Source of the DNA: Aegilops tauschii subsp. strangulata
Taxonomy: Eukaryota; Streptophyta; Magnoliopsida; Poales; Poaceae
Assembly: GCF_002575655.3 (NCBI RefSeq)
Contig: NC_053035.3
Coordinates: forward strand, 95,195,322 to 95,259,321
DNA: 64,000 nucleotides
Direction: 5' to 3'
The notes below the pieces were generated by a model that had not been told where the DNA came from, did no database searches, and saw only the letters and a list, made by a program, of their open reading frames with translations. Positions 32,552-43,050 of this stretch are shown one piece after another (the first letter of the stretch is position 1; each line of letters begins with the position of its first letter). Both the position numbers and the translations under genes were made by a program.

Positions 32552-32770
32552 CTTAGGTGCAAAAAAACCACAGCCAATTAGGCGCGGCCACCCGCCAGTG
32601 GATATTTTGCGAAGACCACCCCAACGTGTTCGTAATTGATGCACAACAGCACGGTCCCAGCTGTCGTTATGTGGAGGAGAATAAATAAAGAAATAAAGAG
32701 CCTTAAAAATTGTAGCCGCGAGGATTCGACCTCGTAACCTCAGCAATACTTCTTGACCACGGCTACACCA
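32552..32770 (-). repeat. Repeat unit A, right part, with a tRNA-like segment
   Basis: It matches 33506-33715 in unit B. On the minus strand 32712-32766 reads as a tRNA-like shape: GTAGCCG and CGGCTAC pair as a 7-bp end stem, CGAGG and CCTCG as a T-arm-like stem around TCGAAT, and GGTCGAATCC resembles the polymerase III B box. Upstream TGGTCAAGAAG could be an A box. At 55 nt it is too short for a tRNA. A tRNA-derived SINE with its body running towards 32557 is the best guess; unit B carries a more decayed version. Confidence 0.5.
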
Positions 32771-33018
32771 TCGTATGCTCTCGGCTACCTCAATATCGGC
32801 ACAAAGGGTTATCATCCGCTTGAGCAACTCGCGGCTTCCTCTACAGTCAACGCTTCCTAAACGCGACACCTTCCGCGACGCTCCCGCTACGACTGTGGGG
32901 GGATGTCAGCCGTCGGCTGGTATTCTCTCCAGTCTGATTGTCCGGGACGCTGTTGTTCGCAACGCTACCGCTACGACTGCGGGGGGATGTTAGAGATATA
33001 GAGCATGATTGGTTTGTT
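32771..33018. other. Unassigned DNA with a short degenerate repeat
   Basis: CGCTCCCGCTACGACTGTGG (32879) returns as CGCTACCGCTACGACTGCGG (32962), each followed by GGGGATGT, with about 83 bp between copies. Nothing coding can be supported. Confidence 0.5.
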
Positions 33019-33149
33019 GCCAATATTTGGCTAGCCAAATGTTGGCATTGCCAAATATTGGCAATACCAAGACTTGCCAAATATTGGCATATTTATGTGA
33101 GGTAGGCAAGGCAACTCTGTAAGCAACCAATTACTAGCCAATATTTGGC
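33019..33149. repeat. MITE-like cluster of TTGGC inverted repeats
   Basis: The 13-mer GCCAATATTTGGC occurs at 33019 and 33137, and its exact reverse complement GCCAAATATTGGC at 33050 and 33076, so the single strand can fold into nested hairpins. Loosely similar flanks (GATTGGTTTGTTGCC at about 33007 and the complement of GGCAACTCTGTAAGCAACC at about 33110) may be decayed terminal inverted repeats. Confidence 0.5.
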
Positions 33150-33180
33150 ACAATGCCAAACATTGGCATGCCAATTTTTG

Positions 33181-33715
33181 GCACCAAATCAATTATGCTC
33201 ATATTTGGTAGTAGAGATTGCCCGGGATTAGATAGAGTTATTTCCATCTTATCGCTAGGAGGTGTCTTGCCCTCCAAGTCTTGTACTCAATATATACTCG
33301 CCCTCGAGGCTCAATAATACATCTATCATATTCCGCAACTATTCCACCAATATCTCTCTCCCTTCTAACACTGAAGCCGACATGTTGCAACATGAATGGT
33401 TCTAGAGGTAAAAGCACCGGAGGCCCATAAACTTGCATGGTGGGTGTTGATTTGGTCCAGAAACTTGCAAAAGTTGATCCCAACGCCCACTAACTTGCAG
33501 CTTAGGTGCAACAACCAATCAGGCGCGGCCACCTGCCAGTGGATATTTTGCGAAGACCACCCCAACGTGTTCGTAATTGATGCACATCAGCACGGTCCAG
33601 CTGTCGTTATATGGAGGAGAATAAATAAATAAATAAATAAATAAAGAGCGTTAAAATTTGCAGCCGCGAGGATCCAAACTCGTAACCTCAGCAATACTTC
33701 TCGATCACGCTAACC
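33181..33715 (+). repeat. Repeat unit B (uninterrupted copy)
   Basis: This is the intact form of unit A (10956-11280 plus 32552-32767), without the solo LTR. It contains one CTTAG at the site where unit A has two, which proves the insertion in A. An AAAT microsatellite at about 33620-33650 has expanded compared with unit A. Confidence 0.9.
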
Positions 33716-33825
33716 AACACAAACGAATCATTCACTTTGTTTCCAATTCGTCTGGCGGTTTATATATCATGAGTAAAATGGCTAATCTGTCCGAACAAAC
33801 TAACCACGACACCCAAACAACTGAT
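33716..33825. other. Short unassigned spacer
   Basis: No gene, repeat or motif is recognised between unit B and the poly(T) run at 33826. Confidence 0.4.
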
Positions 33826-34650
33826 CTGTTTTTTTAGCGAAAACTGCTTTTTCTTGCATGGTAATACATGTCTCATTTATATCATAAAGATCAAATTACA
33901 AGTCACGTAAAGACCGACATAACAAAACTGAAAAGATAATAGAACATCGCTAAGCTTGACACTAATGTCTGTCACCTGCCTCCGGCACCAGCACAGCAGC
34001 CACCAAAGGAAAAATGACGGATCACCTCCTCACCCGAGCTCGACGCGGCTCCATCGCTGATATGCAGCTTTGCGGACCTCCAAGGTGGCTCATCAAAGAT
34101 GAAGCCTTTGTCGTTGAACGAATCAGACCGGGGCAACACCCCGGACACGCCATTGAACTCCAGATTTGACACCCCACCACGACTAAGACGCCGAAGTAGG
34201 AAATCATACCTCCCATCCATCAACCACGAACCTAGCACACGTTCCGTCTTCCAGATGTCGTCGATGCAGACCACAATCTGCATCCGCTCCCGAACTACCT
34301 CCCAAGTCCACCACAAGGATGCCGTCACTGCCACGATATCCCCGCTTGAACAGACTAGTTACCAAATTCATCATCGACCATAGAGACGATCGCCTCGCCG
34401 GAGAAAATCTGAGCTTCTTTATTCAGCATCGCCTTCGCCGCTGCCGCCAAAAACCTAAGATATTAGGGCTCTAAACCTAAAGCAAAAAATGATCCGCACG
34501 CGCGGGATCCGGCGACCCCCCTCACGACCAACGACCAAGAGGTCACTGGCGGAGGAGAGCCGCCGGAAAACGGCACCGGAAAGTTGGCTCTCTCGGCGGC
34601 GGCTAGGGTTTTGGTCGTTAGCCAAACCCGCCCCCGAACGACTCTGCGTT
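33826..34650 (-). mobile_element. Retroposed sequence, reversed, with poly(A) end and an open frame
   Basis: On the minus strand the segment ends near 33828 in an A-rich tail (GCTAAAAAAACAG), preceded by GATATAAATG, as expected of a LINE 3' end or a processed transcript. A minus-strand frame of 120 codons (33972-34334) reads WWTWEVVRERMQIVVCIDD and ends near CCAGAGGR. I do not recognise a domain, but I have an impression of similar sequences repeated in wheat. The upstream zone (34390-34640) is GC-rich and CpG-rich. No reverse transcriptase is visible. Confidence 0.35.
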
Positions 34651-34796
34651 CTATGGGCCTATTGTCATACTGTTTATATATCTGTGGTCGCCTCCAAACC
34701 AGGGAGCAGCCCAGTATATGTGTACATACACCCTGACTATATAAATATGAAATGCAAAAAAAAATATGGTACTCCAAAGCAAAACAAGTATAAATT

Positions 34797-36266
34797 ACAA
34801 GCACACAAAATTCAAATAAATTAAATGATTCTTTTTACAAGTTTAAACTACAAACATAAGCTCAAGTACACTCTAATAATCACTCACAAAAAAGTACACT
34901 CTACTATTTTGTGAGCCTAAACTGTAATAGAAAAATGCTTCTGTTGAAATCGATTTTGACCAAAACAAAGTACAGTGTTAAAATTGTATTAAAAATAAAT
35001 AAACTCATGCAAACCTGTTGTATTGCAAAAAAGAATGTGATGTCTCCATCGACGCGGGTTCTAATGTTGGTCTAAAACTTTCGCTGTCAAGACACTACTA
35101 CCAAAATATTAGACCATGCGAAATTTGAGACGTTCCTTTGATCATAAAAAAATGAAGCACACACAATAATATATAATTTCATTAAATAAATATCACTTGC
35201 ATCGAGTGCACATACGTACAAGCTTGGTTCGATTTCGTCGGATCGTTGCGTGGTTCATTAGGATAGTTGAACGAGAATTATCTTAATTTCTGGAGCAATT
35301 TTGAACTAAAACCATCTCAAATATTTTCGAACGGAGAGAGTAGCTAGCTAGGTTGATGCATGATGACCCGTGATCTCTACGGTTAACTATAAGTTGAAGC
35401 AGGAGTCTATTACGTAAAAAAAACATTTTCATTTGAAAGTAGCCATAAGATAGAAATGGCTATACGTATATTGTATACATGAAACTAAGATGTATATAGC
35501 ATGTCCAGCTTCGAGAGACTATTTTCCTCTTTTTGGTTATACTTACTACTGTCCATTTCAAGACAAAGGAAAACTTCTGCGAAACAACTTTTTTCAGACC
35601 GTTTTATCATTTTCAATAGCTCATGGTTCAATTATGTTTACCTTTTGTCACCTTGTAGTTATGGAAATTCCTATCAACCTATTGCAAAAATAGATGGGCG
35701 CGGCAACGCACGCCTTCAATGATCTAGTATATAGTACCACATAGTAGTATATGAGACATATGGGGTAACTACCACCGGGTGATAGTGTATATATATATAT
35801 AAAACCTCATCAGTCTAGAAAGGCGAGCATGGTGTGATACTAAAGAAAATCAAAGTAAGCACACAAAATTCAAATAAATTAAATGATTCTTTTTATAAGT
35901 TTAAACTACAAACATAAGCTCAAGTACACTCTAATAATCACTCACAAAAAAGTACACTCTACTATTTTGTGAGCCTAAACTGTAATAGAAAAATGCTTCT
36001 GTTGAAATCGATTTTGACCAAAACAAAGTACAGTGTTAAAATTGTATTAAAAATAAATAAACTCATGCAAACCTGTTGTATTGCAAAAAAGAATGTGATG
36101 TCTCCATTGACGTGGGTTCTAATGTTGGTCTAAAACTTTCGCTGTCACGACACTACTACCAAAATATTAGACCATGCGAAATTTGAGACGTTCCCTTCGA
36201 TGATCTAGTATATAGTACCACATAGTAGTATATGAGACATATGGGGTAACTATCACCGGGTGATAG

Positions 36267-36357
<91 letters not shown>

Positions 36358-36795
36358 TTTGACCAAAACAAAGTACAGTGTTAAAATTGTATTAAAAATA
36401 AATAAACTCATGCAAACCTGTTGTATTGCAAAAAAGAATGTGATGTCTCCATCGACGCGGGTTCTAATGTTTGTCTAAAACTTTTGCTGTCACGACACTA
36501 CTACCAAAATATTAGACCATGCGAAATTTGAGACGTTCCTTTGATCATAAAAAAATGAAGCACACACAATAATATATAATTTCATTAAATAAATATCACT
36601 TGCATCGAGTGCACATACGTACAAGCTTGGTTCGATTTCGTCGGATCGTTGCGTGGTTCATTAGGATAGTTGAACGAGAATTATCTTAATTTCTGGAGCA
36701 ATTTTGAACTAAAACCATCTCAAATATTTTCGAACGGAGAGAGTAGCTAGCTAGGTTGATGCATGATGACCCGTGATCTCTACGGTTAACTAACT
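34797..36795 (+). repeat. AT-rich unit in three rearranged copies
   Basis: Block X (34797-35150) returns at 35857-36197 and, shortened at its start, at 36353-36535. Block Y (35151-35395, from TTTGATCATAAAAAAATGAA) returns at 36539-36795. Block W (35718-35800, GATCTAGTATATAGTACCAC onward) returns at 36200-36270. Copies are nearly identical, so the rearrangement is recent. 35396-35717 is single-copy. There is no ORF. Confidence 0.8.
36279..36352. repeat. TA dinucleotide microsatellite, about 37 units
   Basis: An unbroken TA run that sits exactly at the boundary between block W of the second copy and block X of the third copy. It creates false open frames of repeated Ile-Tyr on both strands. 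Long AT tracts are fragile and also easily mis-assembled. Confidence 0.95.
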
Positions 36796-38266
36796 AACTA
36801 ATCGAAGAAGAAAATGGGTTGAGCGAGATGCTTTTTGTAATAAATTGGTAAGTTTTTGTAGTACTTACGTCTACGCTGTGATGTACGTGCCAATTTAGTT
36901 TGTTGATCATTCAGACCGAAAAGGAGTCTTTCGAAGAAAAAAAGAATGAAAAAGAGTCACGACGTACAAGTAAAAACAATTAGCGTTGCTGGATCTCGTT
37001 GTGTATACACTAATATAAAAGTTTTATATACACAGTTGCCTCCGGCGCAGTTTTTTCTTCTTCCGTTTCTTTTTGTGTTGGCTGAAATCTGAGCCCACGC
37101 GTCAATTCTAAAGAATCCAGGGCCTTTTCTGTAAAACGTACAGTGTCAGATGTAACCTTATTACTGGCTGTGCGCTTTTTTCACTAAATTTGTGGGTGGT
37201 GGAGTAAGCTTTTGCAAGTTTTGAACCAAAACATCACAACCCGAGCAAGTTTGTGGACTTCTAGTGCCTTTACCTTATGATTTTACTTTTTAGCGTAAAT
37301 CTGAAGAAAAAAAAATTAGCATGCCATAGTGAAAATTTTGTGATTCTGCTAGTATCAATTTCGATCGGTAGCAATGCTATGTACAAAGGAAAAATCAAGC
37401 ATCTGCTTGGAGGCGACCAGAATGATATCACTACAGATTCTAAGCTCCCAGGATTGTGAGGCTCCTGGTGAATCGGTGGTTTGAAAACTATGTGGGTCAA
37501 CGATTTACAGGTCGAATGGCAGCTGGGTCCATGTGTCGGTGTTGTTCGTATGGGCTGCCTATGGACTGTGGACACATATCTTAGTCGGTTTGACGTTTTT
37601 CGTCGGTTCGAGGGACAGAGGGACAGAGGAGAGGTGTCTAGCGGCTCGGCCTTACCGCTCGCATTCATCACTGCTGCTCCGCCAGGCCGAGGGCCTCGGG
37701 TGTTCGCCGGTGGCGGCATCTGGCGCACCAGCAGAGAGCCGCTAAAGGAGGTGACCGGCGCTGGCGGTTCAAGGAGGTGAGACGACCAAAACCTCGCCGG
37801 TCGCCACCAGCGCGGGATCTCGCGGCGGCTGACGCATGGAGGCCTATGTTGAAGCCGTGGTGACACTGATCGGACTCGGCTTTGTGATCTTCTTCGCCTC
37901 TTTCCGGCGGCGGCTCCGAGCGAAGACGGGGCGATAGGCGGGGCCACGCCACCGCAAACTACCTACGGTAGGACCCAGTACTAATTATCCTAGATTTATG
38001 CGATGGTAATCTTTTTACCTTTTTTTAATCTGTAATCCGTTTACCTCTGATAGATTTTTGGAAGGAATCAACAGGCGTATACTTATTAGATTAGTTCTCA
38101 TGGCCCAAGCCCAACAGGCACAACAAATTAAATGGCCTGAACGCTGCACGTTCTGGTCGATCCCAATGTTGTCGTCGCCGTCGCTCGATTGTTGCCATCA
38201 GCTACCACTCAGAATCGGCTGCCGCCGATGATGATCGTTTGTCTGCAGCCGGTTCTGGTAATTTTT
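36796..38266. other. Unassigned intergenic DNA with a CpG-rich part
   Basis: 36796-37160 is AT-rich with nothing recognised. 37480-37960 is CpG-rich and could be a promoter or gene fragment. A minus-strand frame of 225 codons there (37270-37947) is Pro/Ser/Arg-rich and crosses into unrelated AT-rich DNA, so I do not accept it. A plus-strand 33-codon frame at 37836-37937 encodes a hydrophobic stretch followed by basic residues (see findings). Confidence 0.35.
37163..37277 (-). repeat. Inverted, diverged relative of part of units A and B
   Basis: On the minus strand it reads AGGTAAAGGCACTAGAAGTC, then CACAAACTTGC and CAAAACTTGCAAAAGC. Unit B reads AGGTAAAAGCACCGGAGGCC, then CATAAACTTGC and AGAAACTTGCAAAAGT at 33411-33480. 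Order and spacing agree over about 100 bp. Confidence 0.6.
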
Positions 38267-38660
38267 TAACCTCATTTCAGTGTTCATTATGTAATTTAGG
38301 ATGTGGATGATTACCTCAAATTTTGGAGGCCCTTGCACGAAGTGGCTATATGGCCCCTTTTTGGCAGATCATGTCTAAATTATATTAATCTTTTACATAT
38401 ATGAGAGGAGGCTCTAAGAAATTAACCCTTGTGCAAATGGCGATGGTGTGGTGAGTGACGCCATTGGTTTTTGTGATTGTTCAACCTCATTTCAAAGTTC
38501 AGTGTGTAATTTTGGATGCGGATAATTACCTCGGATTCTAGACCATTGCTTGAGTGACTATGATACTTGCATCAGTTAGCTATATGACCCAATGCTATTC
38601 TACATGCGGATGATGTCTAAATCATATTGATTATTTTACGGATATGAGAGGACTCAAGAG
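38267..38660 (+). repeat. Degenerate tandem duplication of about 205 bp
   Basis: AACCTCATTTCAGTGTTCA (38270) returns as AACCTCATTTCAAAGTTCA (38482), and both continue through GATAATTACCTC-like, CTATATG-like, ATGTCTAAAT and ATATGAGAGGA strings. There is no ORF. 38661-38815 is plain sequence. Confidence 0.75.
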
Positions 38661-39059
38661 GAGTATCTAAAAAAAGATGTGAATAAGCCAATGTCGGTGG
38701 CACGGTTAGTGACACTATCAATGAGCTGATCTTTCCCAGCAGTGGCCTTGTTCGGTAGAGTCCGTGCTGTTTTGAATATGGTCATTGATGCCTACTTCTA
38801 AACTTGTTTAATTTATGAAAATACTAACGCCCACACGTGTGAGCGTTAGCCAACTCACCCACACGCCTCCATCGCCATCCAGTCACTTCTGCACGAATCT
38901 TGGCACGAGATGGGTGATTCTGTGTGCCACGTAGGACGCCTCGCGTGTGTGGTGTGTGAGAGAGTTCGCCCACACGCCCGTTTCCTCTCCGCGGTCAACG
39001 GTTGCCACTCGGGGGCGTGTGGTGGAACTGCTTAGCGCCCACACGACTCGCCCGACTGC

Positions 39060-39281
39060 GGTTGCCGTCAACCACGTCTTGCACTTCGCCCCCCTCCCCT
39101 CGCGGTTCCATTTACTCGCTCCACTTCATTACTCACCCAACCCACCCCGCAGTTCATTCGATTGGAAGAGAAGCCGAGAGGAGAAGGTGGCGGCGGAAGC
39201 GGAAGAGTCGACGGCATTCGCAGTCGTCGGTGGGACTCGCCGGACCGGAGCGTCTTCGCCGGAGTGCCTGCAGATTGAAGG
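39060..39281 (+). promoter_or_regulatory. Promoter and non-coding first exon of the Ulp1-associated gene
   Basis: A CpG-rich zone leads to AGATTGAAG|GTAACG, a good splice donor after 39281. The matching acceptor is TTCTTATCTCAG at 40522-40533, four bases before the start codon at 40538. This gives a 5'-untranslated exon plus a 1.25-kb leader intron, a common plant arrangement. Open frames of 165 and 179 codons over this zone are by-products of GC content. Confidence 0.4.
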
Positions 39282-40533
39282 TAACGCTCCTTCACACGCT
39301 CACATTCCTTGCCTGTATTCCCCCCTCTCCTCCGTGGATAATGTTCCGCTCGAGATTCATCGAGATTCCGGCGGATTCGCGGTGCTCCGGCGTTCCCGTC
39401 GACGGCGGAGTCCCGTGCTTGCCGTTTTGGGTGGCATTGCGTAGTTTCGTCGCCGACGCGGTGGCAGTCATGCTGGTGTGGCTCGGCCTATCCGCAGCCA
39501 CATCCTGGTTCTGCCTTGCGATTGAGCCGGCGTTTTTCTAATTTCTAGTCATGTATTGCATCGAAATGCTATTTGCGATCAGTGGGGGAAGTTTTTCGTT
39601 GTTGAATTTGAGGTTATGATAGTTGCCGATGAACCCTAGATCTAGGTAGTTGTATTTCAAAGTGCAGTATAAAGGCAGTCATGGCAGTTTCAGTAACTAT
39701 CTGCAATGGATGGCAACTAATTTCCTGATCAACTGTGTCATTTGCCACAAATATGCTTTCCATGTGGCAACTATTTTTGTGAACACACTATGGCCGTTGC
39801 CGTGATGCAAAGTGTAGTATAAAGGCAGCCATGGCAGTTTCAGCAACTATCTGCAATGGATGGCAACTAATTTCCTGATCAACTGTGTCAGTTGCCACAA
39901 ATATGCTTTCCATGTGGCAACTTTTTTGTGAACACACGGCTGTTGCCATGCTGTAGGCAGGATAATGTGGCAACTTCACTGTACTATAAACTCAATTTGT
40001 GTTTAGCCATGCTGATTAGTGATATCTGAACATATTTGGCTATATTACATGGCAACTCATTTTTAATATGAGGCCAATGTGTGAATTTCCGCATTACAGG
40101 TTGTCTAGTGAATGCTTTCAGCACTTTTTGAATTGTCTTCCATTTTTAACATGGCAATTTCAACCTAGTACATTTGCCTTTGAACATATGGCAACTCATT
40201 TTTTATACGAGGACAGCGTGTGAGTTGCCACATTATATGTTTGTGCAGTGGAAGATGTGTTCCTTTCTTTGTACTGTCTTGTGCTAACATGGCAACTTGA
40301 ACATTTTTGTGTAAGTGCCTTATGATCTGTACATTTTTTAAATGAAGCCAATGTGTTTAGTTGCCACTTTTCTTGTTGGACAATCATAGGGTGTGTGGGT
40401 GTTCCTATGATATTGCCTAGTCTATTTGTCACTTTTCAACTTGAGCCATGTGGCAAGTACATTCTGTTAGGTGGCAACTGCTTCATTCATAAGTTCATTT
40501 CACCCTGACATTTTGATTTTGTTCTTATCTCAG
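39282..40533 (+). other. Leader intron with a 150-bp tandem duplication and ATGGCAACT motifs
   Basis: AAAGTGCAGTATAAAGGCAG (39659) and AAAGTGTAGTATAAAGGCAG (39809) start two copies of a 150-bp unit that are nearly identical. TGGCAACT occurs about nine times in this intron, and its complement AGTTGCCA at least three times. No ORF is believable. Confidence 0.6.
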
Positions 40534-40611
40534 CACAATGGCTCGCGGCGACCATGAAGACGACGATGATGATTTCATGGAGTTACCGAAATAGAATCGC
40601 GCAACTGGATG

Positions 40612-41256
40612 TGTCGGGGATATACCCCGCGGTATGACCCGGCCGGAAGTATGACCCGGCCGGACTTGGCGCTTCATCGTGACCCGCCGGAGGATTGGCG
40701 ACTCATAGGTCTGGCGGTTCACTGGTGTGACGACTCACGAGCCTGGCGACTTAATGATGGCCCCGACGGCAGGTCAGACAGAAGAGTAGGCCCAAAGCCC
40801 AGAAGGCCGGCTCATGTTATGGTGGGCCGGTTTATGAAGAAAGGCATAAAGAATATTCTCCTACCAAGGAAGCGAGACCCGGACTTGTATTCAACTTGTA
40901 AGAAAAGATAGACTAGTCCTAGTCCTACTAGGACTCCACATGTAACCCGCCCCTCTAACTTATATAAGGAGGGGCAGGGCACCCCAAAGAGGGACAAGGA
41001 ACAAGAAACAATCTCTAGGGCTAGACACCGAGAGCCGGTTCCCGGCGACTCTCCCATGATCATAATGAGACCTAGCCTCAAACAGCATGTAGGGTTGTTA
41101 CCGGATGATGTTTCCCGGGGGCCCGAAGCTGTCTAAATCCTTGTCTTGTGTTGCGTCTCTTGATTCCGCTCAACCCCTCTCAAGCTACCACATAGATGCG
41201 TTGGCCTCGCGACTAAGTCCTCACCCTAGGACATCTGCCGTGACAATCCCACGATA
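40612..41256 (+). repeat. 5' LTR of the compact element
   Basis: It starts TGTCGGGGATATACCCCGCG, which contains an inverted repeat (CGGGG-ATATA-CCCCG), and ends CCCACGATA, where the canonical CA has mutated to TA. CTTATATAAGG at about 40959 is a good TATA box. Confidence 0.95.
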
Positions 41257-42406
41257 GTTGGCGCCCACCGTGGGGCCTGCGCACGGTGGTGTTGAGTTCT
41301 TGGAGGGATCTTTTCTAGAGTTCGAGAAGTTCGCAATTAGCTAGCTCAACAAGAGCCGGTGTGGAAAAATTCACATCAACTATGAGTCCATCGGCCAAAT
41401 TTGATGAAGTGTTTTGCAGCGGCAGGTATGAGATGAAAGAAATTTAGGGTTGTGTTTTGTACGGCCACCGCGACAGCCATGGAGGTCCGCCGAGTCCGCG
41501 ATATGCGTATTGTTTGCGTTTGTGGTGGCAGCATTAGGTAATCTGTCAAGTGCACCAAAGACGGACAGGGAAGTTTCCTCTGCATCAATTCTTTGCGGTT
41601 GTTACCATGGAGATCGGCAACGATTAAATTATCTGACAAACTGTGGGGCTGATCTTTTTTCATCAAACAGTCCTGCGTCCGCTCCTTGACCAATCTCACA
41701 CAGCACGGGCGAGTTGGTAAACGCTTGCCTCAAGGCCACGACCCGGAAACGGAGCCGGCCATGACCCGGACTCCTCCACTGTCCACGCTCGCAACCTCCT
41801 CCTTGACGCTTTCCTTCTCCGGTTGTAGCCTGAGCCGCCGGTTGCTTCGACGCCCTTCTCCTCCGGCCACTCTTCGTTGCGGTCCCACCTCGCCTCTATT
41901 GCTGAGCCGATGTCGTCGGCTCACCTCCGCGGCCGGGCCACCGGCGCTCCACTGCCATGGCCGCTGAGCTGCCTCGGCTTCGTCTCAAGTTGAAAGTCTG
42001 CTGTTTGCACAAATTTTCAGATCCCAGCTGAGGTGTTACGCTGCTTCTGCATCACGTGAAGGCCAAAAGTTGAGTGCTACTAATTCAGTTTTTGGACTTT
42101 TCATCTTTAATTACTACATCTGCTCAGAGTATGATGCCAGCAAATTGACTCTGAAGCTGGCCTATTGACCCGGATTTTTCAAAAGAAGTGCTCGGATTTT
42201 TTGGCAAGGTTTGGACATATCTGTTAAAAGAGATTTGCTATAAGATCTTGAGTATGCATCCAGGAGGAAATGACAAGGACTTAAAAATGATCAAGTGCCG
42301 GTTCACAAAAATATTTAACCGGGAACACAACACATCAAGTTTGTTCTTGTGTTTATTTTACAGGATCAGTTTAACATGGACAAGTCCAAATTAAACTGGG
42401 GGCTAA

Positions 42407-43050
42407 TGTCGGGGATATACCCCGCGGTATGACCCGGCCGGAAGTATGACCCGGCCGGACCTGGCGCTTCATCGTGACCCGCCGGAGGATTAGCGACCCA
42501 TAGGTCTGGCGGTTCACTGGTGTGACGACTCACAAGCCTGGCGACTTAATGATGGCCCCGACGGCAGGTCAGACAGAAGAGTAGGCCCAAAGCCCAGAAG
42601 GCCGGCTCATGTTATGGTGGGCCGGTTTATGAAGAAAGGCATAAAGAATATTCTCCTACCAAGGAAGCGAGACCCGGACTTGTATTCAACTTGTAAGAAA
42701 AGATAGACTAGTCCTAGTCCTACTAGGACTCCACATGTAACCCGCCCCTCTAACTTATATAAGGAGGGGCAGGGCACTCCAAAGAGGGACAAGGAACAAG
42801 AAATAATCTCTAGGGCTAGACACCGAGAGCCGGTTCCCGGCGACTCTCCCGTGATCATAATGAGACCTAGCCTCAAATAGCATGTAGGGTTGTTACCGGA
42901 TGATGTTTCCCGGGGCCCGAAGCTGTCTAAATCCTTGTCTTGTGTTGCGTCTCTTGATTCCGCTCAACCCCTCTCAAGCTACCACATAGATGCGTTGGCC
43001 TCGCGACTAAGTCCTCACCCTAGGACATCTGCCGTGACAATCCCACGACA
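42407..43050 (+). repeat. 3' LTR of the compact element
   Basis: It is almost identical to 40612-41256: I count nine substitutions, all transitions, and one 1-bp indel. It ends CCCACGACA with the canonical CA. Confidence 0.95.

Larger units (their letters stand above)
40612..43050 (+). mobile_element. Compact non-autonomous LTR retrotransposon in exon 1 of the Ulp1-type gene
   Basis: Two LTRs of 645 and 644 bp flank a 1150-bp internal region. GGATG at 40607-40611 and at 43051-43055 is a perfect target duplication. The primer-site region GTTGGCGCCCACCGTGGGG follows the left LTR at 41257, and the polypurine tract ACTGGGGGCTAA (42395-42406) precedes the right LTR. No retroviral domain is encoded, so it needs proteins from another element. 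The internal region contains a C-rich, CpG-rich stretch (41740-41990) that may be a captured gene fragment. I cannot name the family. Confidence 0.9.

Noticed and set aside
32712..32766. Functional tRNA gene on the minus strand
   Set aside because: Only 55 nt, no room for normal D and anticodon arms, and the T-loop has six bases. At most it is a tRNA-derived fragment.
36156..36478. Open frames of repeated Ile-Tyr on both strands
   Set aside because: They are translations of the TA microsatellite at 36279-36352.
37270..37947. Minus-strand open frame of 225 codons
   Set aside because: It is Pro/Ser/Arg-rich, crosses from CpG-rich into unrelated AT-rich DNA and a different repeat, and shows no motif. 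It is a composition effect.
39002..39541. Open frame of 179 codons and an overlapping one of 165 codons
   Set aside because: They cover the CpG-rich promoter and non-coding first exon of the Ulp1-type gene, run across a strong splice donor, and show no domain.
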